DNA of 64,000 nt from an uncultured Bacteroidales bacterium (GCA_944326235.1 CALVDH010000012.1:1-64000); one strand, 5' to 3'; positions 37,161 to 45,872 are shown, counted from the stretch's first letter. Notes: generated by a model not told the origin, from the sequence alone. Numbers and translations are program-made.

Positions 37161-40100
37161 ATGAAAAAGATACGCTTGCTGATTTTAGCCATGTCCGTCG
37201 CGGCTCTGGCCGGATGTACCGCGGACATGGACAAGTTCACGGAAAGACTTGACGACCTCGAGGCCCGCGTGGCCGCTCTGGAGACTCTCTGCGCCCAGAT
37301 GAACGAGGATATCTATTCGATGCGGACCGTCATCTCGGCCCTCGAGGACGGTCTGTACATTACGGATGTGAAGAATGTGAGTGACGGCTACCGGATAGAG
37401 TTCAGCGACGGCGAGACCATCACCATCCGTCACGGAAAGGACGGTGAGGACGGAACTCCCGGCGCCGACGGTCAGGACGGATATACGCCCGTAATAGGTG
37501 TGAGGATGGATACCGACGGAATCTATTATTGGACCCTTGACGGAGAATGGCTCCTGGACGACCAGGGCAACAAGATGAGAGTGACCGGCGAGAACGGAAA
37601 GGACGGTGCTGACGGCGAGGACGGAAAAGACGGCGAGGACGGTGCTGACGGTGCTCCGGGAGAACCTGGTGCTCCCGGTGAGGACGGCGCCGACGGTCAG
37701 GACGGTGTCACACCTGTCATCGGGGTCGCTCAGGATGAGGACGGCATCTACTACTGGACCATTAACGGGGAGTGGCTTCTCGACGAGAACGGCAACAAGG
37801 TCCAGGCCCAGGGCCGTGACGGAGCCGACGGTCAGGACGGTCAGGACGGTCAGGACGGAAAGGACGGAAAGGACGGAGCCGACGGCGCGGACGGCAAGGA
37901 CGGTGCTGACGGTCAGGATGGTAAGGACGGTACCTCGTTATTCAGCAATGTGGAGGTAGGTGATGAGTATGTTACGTTTACGTTGCCTGACGGCTCTTCG
38001 TTCCAGATTCCGCTGGAGAAGCCGCTGGATATTATTTTCGATGTGGAGGATATGGATGAGACAGTGCTGGATACTTATTCTGAACTTGAAATTGGATATA
38101 CAGTTCAGAGCAATTCTGCCGAGATATCTGTTGAGGTAATAACAGAAGGTGATATAGATGTCGTATTGACTGAAACAGATGAGTTAAGCGGTGTTATAAC
38201 CATCAATGCCGAGTCTTATGAGAGTGTGGAAGGCAGTAAGATTATAGTCCTGGTAGGAGACGAGCGCCGTGTTATCATGCGCTCCATCACATTTGCGAAC
38301 CCGAAGCTGTTGATATCCGATATCAACACTGTCAGTGTCCCGGCAGAAGGAGGTACGGTCAATATTTATTATATGTCCAATATGGAGTACAGAGTTTATG
38401 ATTCCTACCGTCCCGAATGGATAACCGTGGCTGAGACTAAGGCATATACCGAACGTACGATAACTCTGCAGATTGCCCCCAATGACGGCTATCCCCGTTC
38501 CGCCGAATTATTGATGTTGAGTGATTATGGTTATGTTTTCAATTATATAGTAAATCAGGACGCCGATCCGGAGGTACAGAAGACGGTTGAGCGCGAGGCC
38601 CTGCAGGCAATCTACACGGCGTATAGCGGAGATACATGGGCAGAGGAGTACAGGACCGGCTGGAACAGCGACCTGCCTCTGGATCAGTGGGCCGGAGTCG
38701 TGCTGGATGAGAACGGCTATGTCAGTGGGCTTACTCTGAATCTGCCGGAAGGAGCGTCTGTCTCCACTATGCCGGATGAGATAGGGAACCTGCATTCCCT
38801 TACCGAACTGTATATTGACGGTCCCACCACTATGTCGGAGAATATCTTAGGCTGCCGGATGCTCCAGAGTATAACTGTTCAGGATCTGTACGGGACTATA
38901 CCTGCGGAGCTGACAACATGTACGGAATTGACTTATATCTCGATCAGTGGTACCAATGCTTATGGGTCAATTCCGACGGATATAGGTAATCTTGCCAAGT
39001 TACGTGTGCTGGATATCGGAAGTACGGGAATCTCCGGGTCAATACCGGCTTCTTTAGGTAATTGTACAGAACTGCAGATTCTTTGGTTGGATAATAATTA
39101 CCTGAGCGGCAGTATCCCTTCCGAACTGGCCGGATGTACAAAACTGGAAGTGATTAGGTTGCATCATAATAGCCTTAGTGGAGAGATACCGGAGGCTATC
39201 GGTCAGATGCCTGCTCTCAAGCGCCTCTCGCTTTATGATAACCAACTTAGCGGCGCCATACCGCAGTCCTTGCAGGACAATGCCTCTCTCTGGAAATATT
39301 GCTGGGGCTATATTATTCCGAATAATAACTTTGATTCCGAGTCCTTCGAAGTTCCGGACTGGGATTTTGCCGTCCAGGACATAAACGGTAACAGTATCAA
39401 TTCCGAGACTGTGTACGCGGAACATGAGTACACCGTGATGCTTAGATTCAATATATCTAGTTTCGAAGGAACCGTTGATGAGTTTAAGGCTCTTTATGAT
39501 GAATATGGCGACAGACTGGAGATAATAGGCTATGGCCTTAATGACGATGTCCAGACATTGTCCCAGTTCGCTGCGGACTACAGCATCCCCTTCCCGGTTG
39601 TGGCTGTTTCTAATGATAATCCGATCATTGTTGTGGATGAAGTAGTAGAAGGCTGGAACTACGATTTCTATTACCCTTCCGCTTACAATACAAGTATTGT
39701 AGTCCTGGATAAGAATGGAGATGTGGTGTACTACGACCTGACTCACGTACCTTCTTACTCGATCAATAACCTGAAAGCCTTCCTCCAGAGCGCGACGGGA
39801 ATGTTGTATGAGTCTACCGACTATACCCTGAACGGAACGTATGTGACTCTCCAGCAGGCGACCGTCGGGAACGGCATCGATATAGTGATAATGGGCGACG
39901 GTTACTCGGACAGACTGATGACTACCTATGACAGCGATGCTCAGAATGTCGTTGATCAGCTGTTCTCGGTAGAGCCCTTCAAGAGTTTCCGCGAGTATTT
40001 CAACGTGTACCAGCTCAATCTGGTCTCTGCTAACGAGGTGCTGAGCGATATAACCAGTACGGCGCTTGAAACAAAAGTCTTTGGAACGAGTGTGTCGTAT

Positions 40101-40862
40101 AACAATAACATGGTGTTGCGCGAAGCTCAGATAATGTTTTCGGGGCTGGGAGGCGAGTCCAGGATGGATAATGCGGTACTGATAGCGCTGCTGAATCATG
40201 AGAACGTTGCCGGTAGTGGACAGGCTTACTACCCGGATACTGAAAATGATTACGCTGATGGTACAGGCATTGCCTATGTGTCCAGATCTGATGGAGAAGA
40301 GTCGTTGAAGGCCCAGTTGTTGTGGGAAGTGGGATTTGCATTTACGAAACTGGCTTATGAGACAGGTGGATTTGGTACTATGGATGTAGGCACCAGTGAT
40401 AACTTAAAACAACCTATGGAAAGCTATGGCTGGTATAAAAACATTGATATCACCTCGGACCCGGAACAGGTAAGATGGGCGAAATTCATAAATGATGAAA
40501 GGTATGCCGATGAGGGTCTTGGCGTGTACGAGGGAGGTTGGGGCTATGATTATGGAGTATGGCGCTCCTCCGAGACCAGCATCATGAGCGGCGACCTCGC
40601 CGCCGGTTTCAACGCCCCGTCCCGCGAGGCCATCTACTACCGCATCCACAAGCTGACCGATGGCGCTGACTGGGAGTATGACTTCGAGGAGTTCGTCACC
40701 TACGACGAGATCAACCGCACCGCTGCAGCATCCGCAGCCTCCGCTGCCCGGACCTATGTCCGCCAGCCCGTCGAGATGCCCGAACTGAAAGTCATCCCCA
40801 TGACCTGGCGCGAAGCCCTCGAAAGCTCCGGCCAGCCCGAAGCGCATCTCAAGTCACGTTAA
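37161..40862 (+). CDS. Modular surface lipoprotein A: LRR, redoxin-like, M64-like (inactive)
   Basis: A 1233-residue lipoprotein (lipobox LAGC, cysteine 19). A coiled-coil/DUF4988-type region (20-95) precedes collagen-like GxD repeats with two copies of TPVIGV..D.DGIYYWT (95-270), a BACON-like domain to about 470, plant-type leucine-rich repeats (about 475-710, for example LQILWLDNNYLSGSIPSEL), a redoxin-like domain (740-880) without the CxxC cysteines, and an M64-like domain (890-1210). At the M64 zinc site the sequence reads LLWEVGFAFTKLAYE, so the histidines and aspartate present in the neighbour are missing. It probably binds a ligand at the cell surface; function unknown. Confidence 0.85.
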   Translation: MKKIRLLILAMSVAALAGCTADMDKFTERLDDLEARVAALETLCAQMNEDIYSMRTVISALEDGLYITDVKNVSDGYRIEFSDGETITIRHGKDGEDGTPGADGQDGYTPVIGVRMDTDGIYYWTLDGEWLLDDQGNKMRVTGENGKDGADGEDGKDGEDGADGAPGEPGAPGEDGADGQDGVTPVIGVAQDEDGIYYWTINGEWLLDENGNKVQAQGRDGADGQDGQDGQDGKDGKDGADGADGKDGADGQDGKDGTSLFSNVEVGDEYVTFTLPDGSSFQIPLEKPLDIIFDVEDMDETVLDTYSELEIGYTVQSNSAEISVEVITEGDIDVVLTETDELSGVITINAESYESVEGSKIIVLVGDERRVIMRSITFANPKLLISDINTVSVPAEGGTVNIYYMSNMEYRVYDSYRPEWITVAETKAYTERTITLQIAPNDGYPRSAELLMLSDYGYVFNYIVNQDADPEVQKTVEREALQAIYTAYSGDTWAEEYRTGWNSDLPLDQWAGVVLDENGYVSGLTLNLPEGASVSTMPDEIGNLHSLTELYIDGPTTMSENILGCRMLQSITVQDLYGTIPAELTTCTELTYISISGTNAYGSIPTDIGNLAKLRVLDIGSTGISGSIPASLGNCTELQILWLDNNYLSGSIPSELAGCTKLEVIRLHHNSLSGEIPEAIGQMPALKRLSLYDNQLSGAIPQSLQDNASLWKYCWGYIIPNNNFDSESFEVPDWDFAVQDINGNSINSETVYAEHEYTVMLRFNISSFEGTVDEFKALYDEYGDRLEIIGYGLNDDVQTLSQFAADYSIPFPVVAVSNDNPIIVVDEVVEGWNYDFYYPSAYNTSIVVLDKNGDVVYYDLTHVPSYSINNLKAFLQSATGMLYESTDYTLNGTYVTLQQATVGNGIDIVIMGDGYSDRLMTTYDSDAQNVVDQLFSVEPFKSFREYFNVYQLNLVSANEVLSDITSTALETKVFGTSVSYNNNMVLREAQIMFSGLGGESRMDNAVLIALLNHENVAGSGQAYYPDTENDYADGTGIAYVSRSDGEESLKAQLLWEVGFAFTKLAYETGGFGTMDVGTSDNLKQPMESYGWYKNIDITSDPEQVRWAKFINDERYADEGLGVYEGGWGYDYGVWRSSETSIMSGDLAAGFNAPSREAIYYRIHKLTDGADWEYDFEEFVTYDEINRTAAASAASAARTYVRQPVEMPELKVIPMTWREALESSGQPEAHLKSR

Positions 40863-40883
40863 ATCCCCTTAAACACTCGAATC

Positions 40884-40923
40884 AGGACCGGACGGCCGAT
40901 ATATCCCCGTCCGGTCCTTTTTA
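40884..40923 (+). terminator. Terminator of lipoprotein gene A
   Basis: AGGACCGGACGG (40884-40895) pairs perfectly with CCGTCCGGTCCT (40907-40918), followed by TTTTT. A near copy follows gene B at 44672-44711. Confidence 0.85.
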
Positions 40924-40929
40924 TTCTCT

Positions 40930-40960
40930 TTTGAGTTAGGAAATATAATTGTTATCTTTG
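40930..40960 (+). promoter_or_regulatory. Promoter of the second modular lipoprotein gene
   Basis: TTTG at 40930-40933, 19 bases, TATCTTTG at 40953-40960, then AACTTTACTAACAATTTAAA before the ATG exactly as in gene A. Confidence 0.8.
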
Positions 40961-40982
40961 AACTTTACTAACAATTTAAATT

Positions 40983-43900
40983 ATGAGAAAGATACGCTTG
41001 CTGTTTTTATCCCTATCCGTCGCGGCTCTGGCCGGATGTACCGCGGACATGGACAAGTTCACGGAAAGACTTGACGACCTCGAGGCCCGCGTGGCCGCTC
41101 TGGAGACTCTCTGCGCCCAGATGAACGAGGATATCTATTCGATGCGGACCGTCATCTCGGCCCTCGAGGACGGTCTGTACATTACGGATGTGAAGAATGT
41201 GAGTGACGGTTACCGGATAGAGTTCAGCGACGGCGAGACCATCACCATCCGTCACGGAGAGGACGGCGAGGACGGTGTGCCCGGAACTCCCGGCGCCGAC
41301 GGTCAGGACGGATATACGCCCGTAATAGGTGTGAGGATGGATACCGACGGCATCTATTATTGGACCCTCGACGGAGAATGGCTCCTGGACGACCAGGGCA
41401 ACAAGATGAGAGTGACCGGCGAGAACGGAAAGGACGGCGCCGACGGTAAGGACGGTGTCACACCTGTCATCGGTGTCGCTCAGGGTGAGGACGGCATCTA
41501 CTACTGGACCATTAACGGCGAGTGGCTTATCGACGAGAACGGCAATAAGGTCCAGGCCCAATACTTGGGCGGCGCCGACAGTGAGGGACTGATAGAAGAC
41601 ATAGTAGTGGACGATATGGGGATTACATTCATCTTGAGTGATGGCTCGGAATTGTACATTCCTCTCTATGAGGCGATAACCATTACTTTTGACGCAGAGG
41701 ACCTGCTTGTGATGGAGCCCGGCAGCGAACGCGACATACATTACACGATAGAAAGCCGTCTTGAGGATATCCGTATCGAGGTCCTTTCCTCCAGCGACAT
41801 AAGAGCCAGAGTTGTTCCTACCGATGCCTTTACCGGAGTCATCAATATCCGCACCGGTTCCTCCCTGGACGAATACAGCAAAGTCGTAGTCTTCGCAACC
41901 AATGGTGAGAAGATGCTGATGCGCACTATTATCTTCGAAGAAGCAGGATTGGAAATTCAGAATGAGGCTGTCAAGCAAGTTCCGGAAGAAGGAGGAGAAA
42001 TATCTTTGGAGTTTCTTTCCAATGTTGAGACGCAGGTCATCATACCTGAAAATACGCAGGACTGGATAAGCCTTGTCCCTGCAACTAAAGCGATGGAGTA
42101 CAATGCTGTGACATTGCAGATAGAGCCGAATCCAGGGTATTATCGCAGTGCAGAGGTTCTCATCTCCTCAGTGGAAGGTACTCTGTCGTTAACATATACT
42201 GTTGAGCAGCAGGGAAATATGGGGGTGGATTTAGATCCGGATAAAATTCCTAACAATGAAATCTGGTATGTGACATTGGATAATAGCTTGATAACTATTA
42301 ATGAAGAACATACGAATTTCGGGGCGAATGTAATATCGAATACTTACGATAATGGTAAAGGAATAGTTCGCTTTGATGCAGATGTAACGACAATCGATTG
42401 TGGAAATAATACTTTATATAATTCAGGAGGAGAATTAGTTAAGATTGTATTACCTCAAAGCATAACATCAATCGTGGGAAATCCGTTTTATCTCTCTAAG
42501 TATTTGACAGAGTTTAAAGGAAAATTTGCATCATCTGATGGAAAATGTCTTGTGGTTGATGGTGTTTTGCATGCATTTGCACAGTACAAAGTAGAGGAAT
42601 ATACTACACTGCCAGAAATAATCTCTATTGGTGATATGGCTTTTTATCGAAATATTTATCTTAAAAAAATAGTGATTTCAGAAGGGGTCACTAGAATTGG
42701 TGATCAAGCCTTTTTTTGTGATGTGTCAGACGATAGTAAATTGGAAGAAGTGTATTTACCGTCTACATTGGAATCAGTAGGTGTTTATCCGTTTGTTAGG
42801 TGCAAAAACATAAAGAGGTTCTATGGGCCGTCATCAATAGTGCTTGAAGACGGAATGGGACTGTATATAGATAATTATAATGGTCTTGGATTGCGATTTA
42901 TGATAAGCTTTGCAAGTGGTGCTGGCTTGACATCTTATTCTATACCTGATGGTATAGAAGGAATAGAGAACTATTCGTTTTATTGTGCAGAACAACTTGA
43001 AGAATTGACTATCCCTGAATCAGTCGTGCAAATAGGCCCGGTGGCTTTTGAAGCAACTTATAATATAGAGCGTTTGTTTGGGCCGAATGTACATATTGAT
43101 GGAAGAAGTTATGTTGTGGATAATCGATTGTTGTATATAGCAGATAAAGGTATTATAGATTATACAACACCGGAAGGTGTAGAGTTACTTGGATATCAGG
43201 TTTTTTCCGATAAACAATATTTAGAAAACTTAACAATATCAGATGAAGTAATAGCCTCTGAAAATCAGTGTGGATATTTATTTTGCCATTCGCCTAAGTT
43301 GAAAACCATAACGATTTCTGCTAGGATGCGTGATTTAGGGATGGATCCATTTGGCGCGACACAAGATAAAGGCTCCGGCGCAGGGAAATGCCCTAGTTTA
43401 GAGGCAGTATATTTGCGGGCTCCGGAACCTCCGTTGATCAGACATAATTTCCCGGAAAATATATCCTCATTGTATGACAACCTTATTATCTATGTCCCGA
43501 AAGAATCTATAGATTTGTATATGTCATCACCGGACTGGGCGCCATATAGGGGATATTTTGAAAGTTATGATTATGGCGATCTTAGTGAATTCTACCCAGA
43601 TATTTATACCTCGACCGACTATAGTGCCGACGGCACTTATGAGTTGCTCCAGCAGGCCACTGTCGGCAACGGCATAGATGTAGTGCTTATGGGTGACGCT
43701 TACTCAGACCGGCTGATTGCGGACGGGACCTACCGCAGTGTGATGGAGAACACGATGGAGCAGTTCTTTTCCGAGGAGCCTTATAAGAGTTTCCGCGAGT
43801 ACTTCAATGTGTATATGGTCAATGTGGTTTCACCCAATGAGGTGTATGGAACGGACAGCAGAACTGCGCTGAGTACTTGGTTCGGAGACGGTACGTCGGT

Positions 43901-44651
43901 GGGCGGAGATGACCAGACTGTATTCAGTTATGCTTTGAATGCGATATCGGAGGACCGTATGGACGAGGCTCTGATAGTTGTGATGATGAACAGGGACTAT
44001 TATGCCGGCACATGTTGGATGTATTATCCTGAATCAGGCGATTATGGCAATGGCGTGTCCGTGGCGTATTTCCCGACCAGCAGCGATGAGGCTACATTCC
44101 GAGGTCTGATTCTGCACGAGGCGGGCGGTCATGGTTTTGCAAAATTGGCCGACGAGTATGCTTATGAGGAGTACGGGCAGGTTCCGTCGGAAGAGATAAC
44201 GAATTGTCAGAATTTATGGGATTTTGGATGGTATCCGAATATTGATTTTACCTCTGATCCTGCTCTGGTAAACTGGTCTGAGTTTATCGCGGACGCGCGT
44301 TATCAGTATGACGGCCTTGGGGTTTTCGAAGGCGGTTACACCTATTGGACAGGCGTGTGGCGTCCGACGGAGAACAGTATTATGCGGTACAATGAAGGCG
44401 GTTTCAATGCTCCTTCACGTGAGGCTATATATACCCGTATCAATAAGCTGGCTTTTGGAGAGAGTTGGCAGTATGACTATGAGGACTTTGTGTCTTACGA
44501 TGCAGTGAACCGAAGGTCTGAGCCTGCGACTGCTCCTTCCAGTGTGTTGCAGAGGCATGAGCCTACAGCACCACCTGTAATTGTCCGCAAGACCTGGCGC
44601 GAAGCCCTCGAGAGCTCCGGCCAGCCCGAAGCGCATCTCAAGTCACGTTAA
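40983..44651 (+). CDS. Modular surface lipoprotein B: BspA-type LRR and M64 peptidase-like
   Basis: A 1222-residue lipoprotein paralogous to the preceding gene. The N-terminal 200 residues are almost identical (lipobox LAGC, DUF4988-like, collagen-like repeats, though fewer). A BACON-like domain (to about 420) leads to BspA/Treponema-type leucine-rich repeats (about 430-860, for example LKKIVISEGVTRIGDQAF). The M64-like domain (870-1200) keeps LHEAGGHGFAKLADEY with His1045, Glu1046, His1050 and Asp1057, so it may be an active metallopeptidase. The last 20 residues equal those of gene A. The LRR-coding stretch is markedly AT-rich compared with both ends, suggesting a transferred module. Confidence 0.87.
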   Translation: MRKIRLLFLSLSVAALAGCTADMDKFTERLDDLEARVAALETLCAQMNEDIYSMRTVISALEDGLYITDVKNVSDGYRIEFSDGETITIRHGEDGEDGVPGTPGADGQDGYTPVIGVRMDTDGIYYWTLDGEWLLDDQGNKMRVTGENGKDGADGKDGVTPVIGVAQGEDGIYYWTINGEWLIDENGNKVQAQYLGGADSEGLIEDIVVDDMGITFILSDGSELYIPLYEAITITFDAEDLLVMEPGSERDIHYTIESRLEDIRIEVLSSSDIRARVVPTDAFTGVINIRTGSSLDEYSKVVVFATNGEKMLMRTIIFEEAGLEIQNEAVKQVPEEGGEISLEFLSNVETQVIIPENTQDWISLVPATKAMEYNAVTLQIEPNPGYYRSAEVLISSVEGTLSLTYTVEQQGNMGVDLDPDKIPNNEIWYVTLDNSLITINEEHTNFGANVISNTYDNGKGIVRFDADVTTIDCGNNTLYNSGGELVKIVLPQSITSIVGNPFYLSKYLTEFKGKFASSDGKCLVVDGVLHAFAQYKVEEYTTLPEIISIGDMAFYRNIYLKKIVISEGVTRIGDQAFFCDVSDDSKLEEVYLPSTLESVGVYPFVRCKNIKRFYGPSSIVLEDGMGLYIDNYNGLGLRFMISFASGAGLTSYSIPDGIEGIENYSFYCAEQLEELTIPESVVQIGPVAFEATYNIERLFGPNVHIDGRSYVVDNRLLYIADKGIIDYTTPEGVELLGYQVFSDKQYLENLTISDEVIASENQCGYLFCHSPKLKTITISARMRDLGMDPFGATQDKGSGAGKCPSLEAVYLRAPEPPLIRHNFPENISSLYDNLIIYVPKESIDLYMSSPDWAPYRGYFESYDYGDLSEFYPDIYTSTDYSADGTYELLQQATVGNGIDVVLMGDAYSDRLIADGTYRSVMENTMEQFFSEEPYKSFREYFNVYMVNVVSPNEVYGTDSRTALSTWFGDGTSVGGDDQTVFSYALNAISEDRMDEALIVVMMNRDYYAGTCWMYYPESGDYGNGVSVAYFPTSSDEATFRGLILHEAGGHGFAKLADEYAYEEYGQVPSEEITNCQNLWDFGWYPNIDFTSDPALVNWSEFIADARYQYDGLGVFEGGYTYWTGVWRPTENSIMRYNEGGFNAPSREAIYTRINKLAFGESWQYDYEDFVSYDAVNRRSEPATAPSSVLQRHEPTAPPVIVRKTWREALESSGQPEAHLKSR

Positions 44652-44671
44652 TCCCCTTAAACACTTGAACC

Positions 44672-44711
44672 AGGACCGGACGGCCGATATATTCCCGCCC
44701 GGTCCTTTTTT
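44672..44711 (+). terminator. Terminator of lipoprotein gene B
   Basis: AGGACCGGACGG (44672-44683) pairs with CCGCCCGGTCCT, with one mismatch, followed by TTTTTT. It is the duplicated form of the terminator after gene A. Confidence 0.85.
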
Positions 44712-44797
44712 GATGATATTGTCGCAGCACGTCCAACGGACTTCACTGCCGGGCCGCCGGATTTTCTTATTCTTTTGCGAAATTTTTTTGAAAAAAG

Positions 44798-44827
44798 TTT
44801 GGCGGTACGGAAATTTTACTATCTTTG
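44798..44827 (+). promoter_or_regulatory. Promoter of the tRNA-Pro pair
   Basis: TTTG at 44798-44801, 18 bases, TATCTTTG at 44820-44827, ending 10 bases before the first tRNA. Confidence 0.75.
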
Positions 44828-44837
44828 CGGTCCGATT

Positions 44838-44911
44838 CGGGATGTGGCGCAGTTGGCTAGCGCACCACGTTAGGGACGTGGGGGTCGGACGTTCGAGTCG
44901 TCTCATCCCGA
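44838..44911 (+). tRNA. tRNA-Pro (anticodon AGG)
   Basis: A complete 74-base cloverleaf: acceptor CGGGATG/CATCCCG with discriminator A, D-arm GCGC, anticodon stem CCACG/CGTGG with loop TTAGGGA, T-loop TTCGAGT. Loop positions 34-36 read AGG and position 37 is G as usual in proline tRNAs. An A34 proline tRNA is uncommon in bacteria. CCA is not encoded. Confidence 0.92.
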
Positions 44912-44915
44912 CAGA

Positions 44916-44947
44916 GAGGTTCTCCGAAGCGGAGAGCCTCTTTTTTT
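44916..44947 (+). terminator. Hairpin between the two tRNA-Pro genes
   Basis: GAGGTTCTCCG (44916-44926) pairs with CGGAGAGCCTC (44930-44940) over 11 positions with one G-U, loop AAG, followed by seven T. It looks like a true terminator, so the second tRNA may need readthrough or its own promoter. Confidence 0.75.
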
Positions 44948-44964
44948 AAGACATACAAAGTTCT

Positions 44965-45038
44965 CGGGAAGTGGCGCAGTTGGCTAGCGCGCTGCGTTCG
45001 GGACGCAGAGGTCGGGTGTTCGAGTCACCTCTTCCCGA
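44965..45038 (+). tRNA. tRNA-Pro (anticodon CGG)
   Basis: A 74-base cloverleaf: acceptor CGGGAAG/CTTCCCG, discriminator A, anticodon stem CTGCG/CGCAG with loop TTCGGGA giving CGG, T-loop TTCGAGT. It is very similar to the preceding tRNA-Pro and probably arose by duplication. Its 3' end is part of a 30-bp perfect inverted repeat with the sequence after it. Confidence 0.96.
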
Positions 45039-45086
45039 CAAAAAAGGCTCCATGACGGAGCCTTTTTTGTCGGGAAGAGGTGACTC
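45022..45086. repeat. 30-bp perfect inverted repeat made from the tRNA-Pro 3' end
   Basis: Bases 45022-45051 (last 17 bases of tRNA-Pro, an A-run and GGCTCC) are the exact complement of 45057-45086, with loop ATGAC. The inner part AAAAAAGGCTCC/GGAGCCTTTTTT works as a terminator. The outer part is an inverted copy of the tRNA 3' end, which is not needed for termination. Confidence 0.9.
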
Positions 45087-45438
45087 TCCGCTTTGCCCAA
45101 CCCCCATCCAGACCTTCCCCGCGGGGGAAGGCTTAGTCGCTTCGCTCCGGGTATTCGTGTAGACTACCGTGACGGAGCCTTTTTTGTCGGGAAGAGGTGG
45201 CGCTCCGCTTTGCACACCCCCCCCATCCAGACCTTCCCCGCGGGGTAAGGCTTAGTCGCTTCACTCCGGTATTCGTGTAGACCATCGTGACGGAGCCTTT
45301 TTTGTCGGGAAGAGGTGACTCTCCGCTTTGCACAACCCCCATCCAGACCTTCCCCGCGGGGGAAGGCTTAGTCGCTTCACTCCGGGTATTTGTGTAGACT
45401 ACCGTGACGGAGCCTTTTTTGTCGGGAAGAGGTGACGT
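45054..45438. repeat. 117-bp tandem repeats carrying inverted tRNA-Pro 3' ends and REP hairpins
   Basis: Units beginning GACGGAGCC start at 45054, 45171, 45289 and 45406 (spacing 117, 118, 117; the last is partial). Each unit has TTTTTTGTCGGGAAGAGGTG, the complement of the tRNA-Pro 3' end, then a C-rich stretch and the REP-like hairpin CCTTCCCCGCGGGGGAAGG with tail GCTTAGTCGCTTC. REPs lie at 45101-45150, 45220-45269 and 45336-45385. A shorter degenerate relic (GGGAAGAGGTGAC) is seen near 46450-46480. Confidence 0.88.
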
Positions 45439-45600
45439 TTAGGCTGTGTTAACACGATATTTACTCGGATAGAAAACAATTTTGTTAATAGATTGATTGC
45501 TGAGGCGGTGGTTGTTTCTGATTCCGCCGTAATTGATTTGAAACTGCTGATGGCGGAGTTGGGAAATCCTAATGTCTCATTTGTTTAACAAAATTGTTTC
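45436..45600. other. Coding-like remnant between 16-bp inverted repeats
   Basis: A plus-strand frame ending at 45588 reads TRIENNFVNRLIAEA then VVVSDSAVIDLKLLMAELG with no start codon after the stop at 45433. TTAACAAAATTGTTT at 45585-45599 is the complement of 45474-45488, so the segment is bounded by inverted repeats. It may be a relic of a mobile element or gene; the family is not recognised. Confidence 0.3.
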
Positions 45601-45695
45601 CATTATGAGAAAATCCACTTCGTGTTAGCCAGCGCAGAGGATGTCTTTTCCAGTATGGCCTCCGTCATTCCCCACGATACATAATCTGAATTCCG

Positions 45696-45866
45696 CACCT
45701 TCCGAAGGTGTGCTGCTTTTCCGCATTTTCGCCGCACCTTCCGAAGGTGGGATTTCTGCAAATGTTTTCTACAGGCTATATATCGCTGTTTTCCTCTGTC
45801 GCGTAGTCTGTCCACCTTCCGAAGGTGTGCTGTTTTCCCGCATTTTCGCCTCACCTTCCGAAGGTG
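45696..45866. repeat. Four copies of palindrome CACCTTCCGAAGGTG
   Basis: Identical 15-base palindromes occupy 45696-45710, 45735-45749, 45813-45827 and 45852-45866. Spacing is 39, 78 and 39 bases, so two 54-base blocks recur at 117 bases. The 24 bases inside each block (GTGCTG..CGCATTTTCGCC) are also conserved. No gene covers them. Confidence 0.85.
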
Positions 45867-45872
45867 GAATTT

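Noticed and set aside
45472..45600. Insertion sequence
   Set aside because: Only about 130 bp lie between the inverted repeats, with no transposase domain and no obvious target duplication; kept as a possible remnant only.
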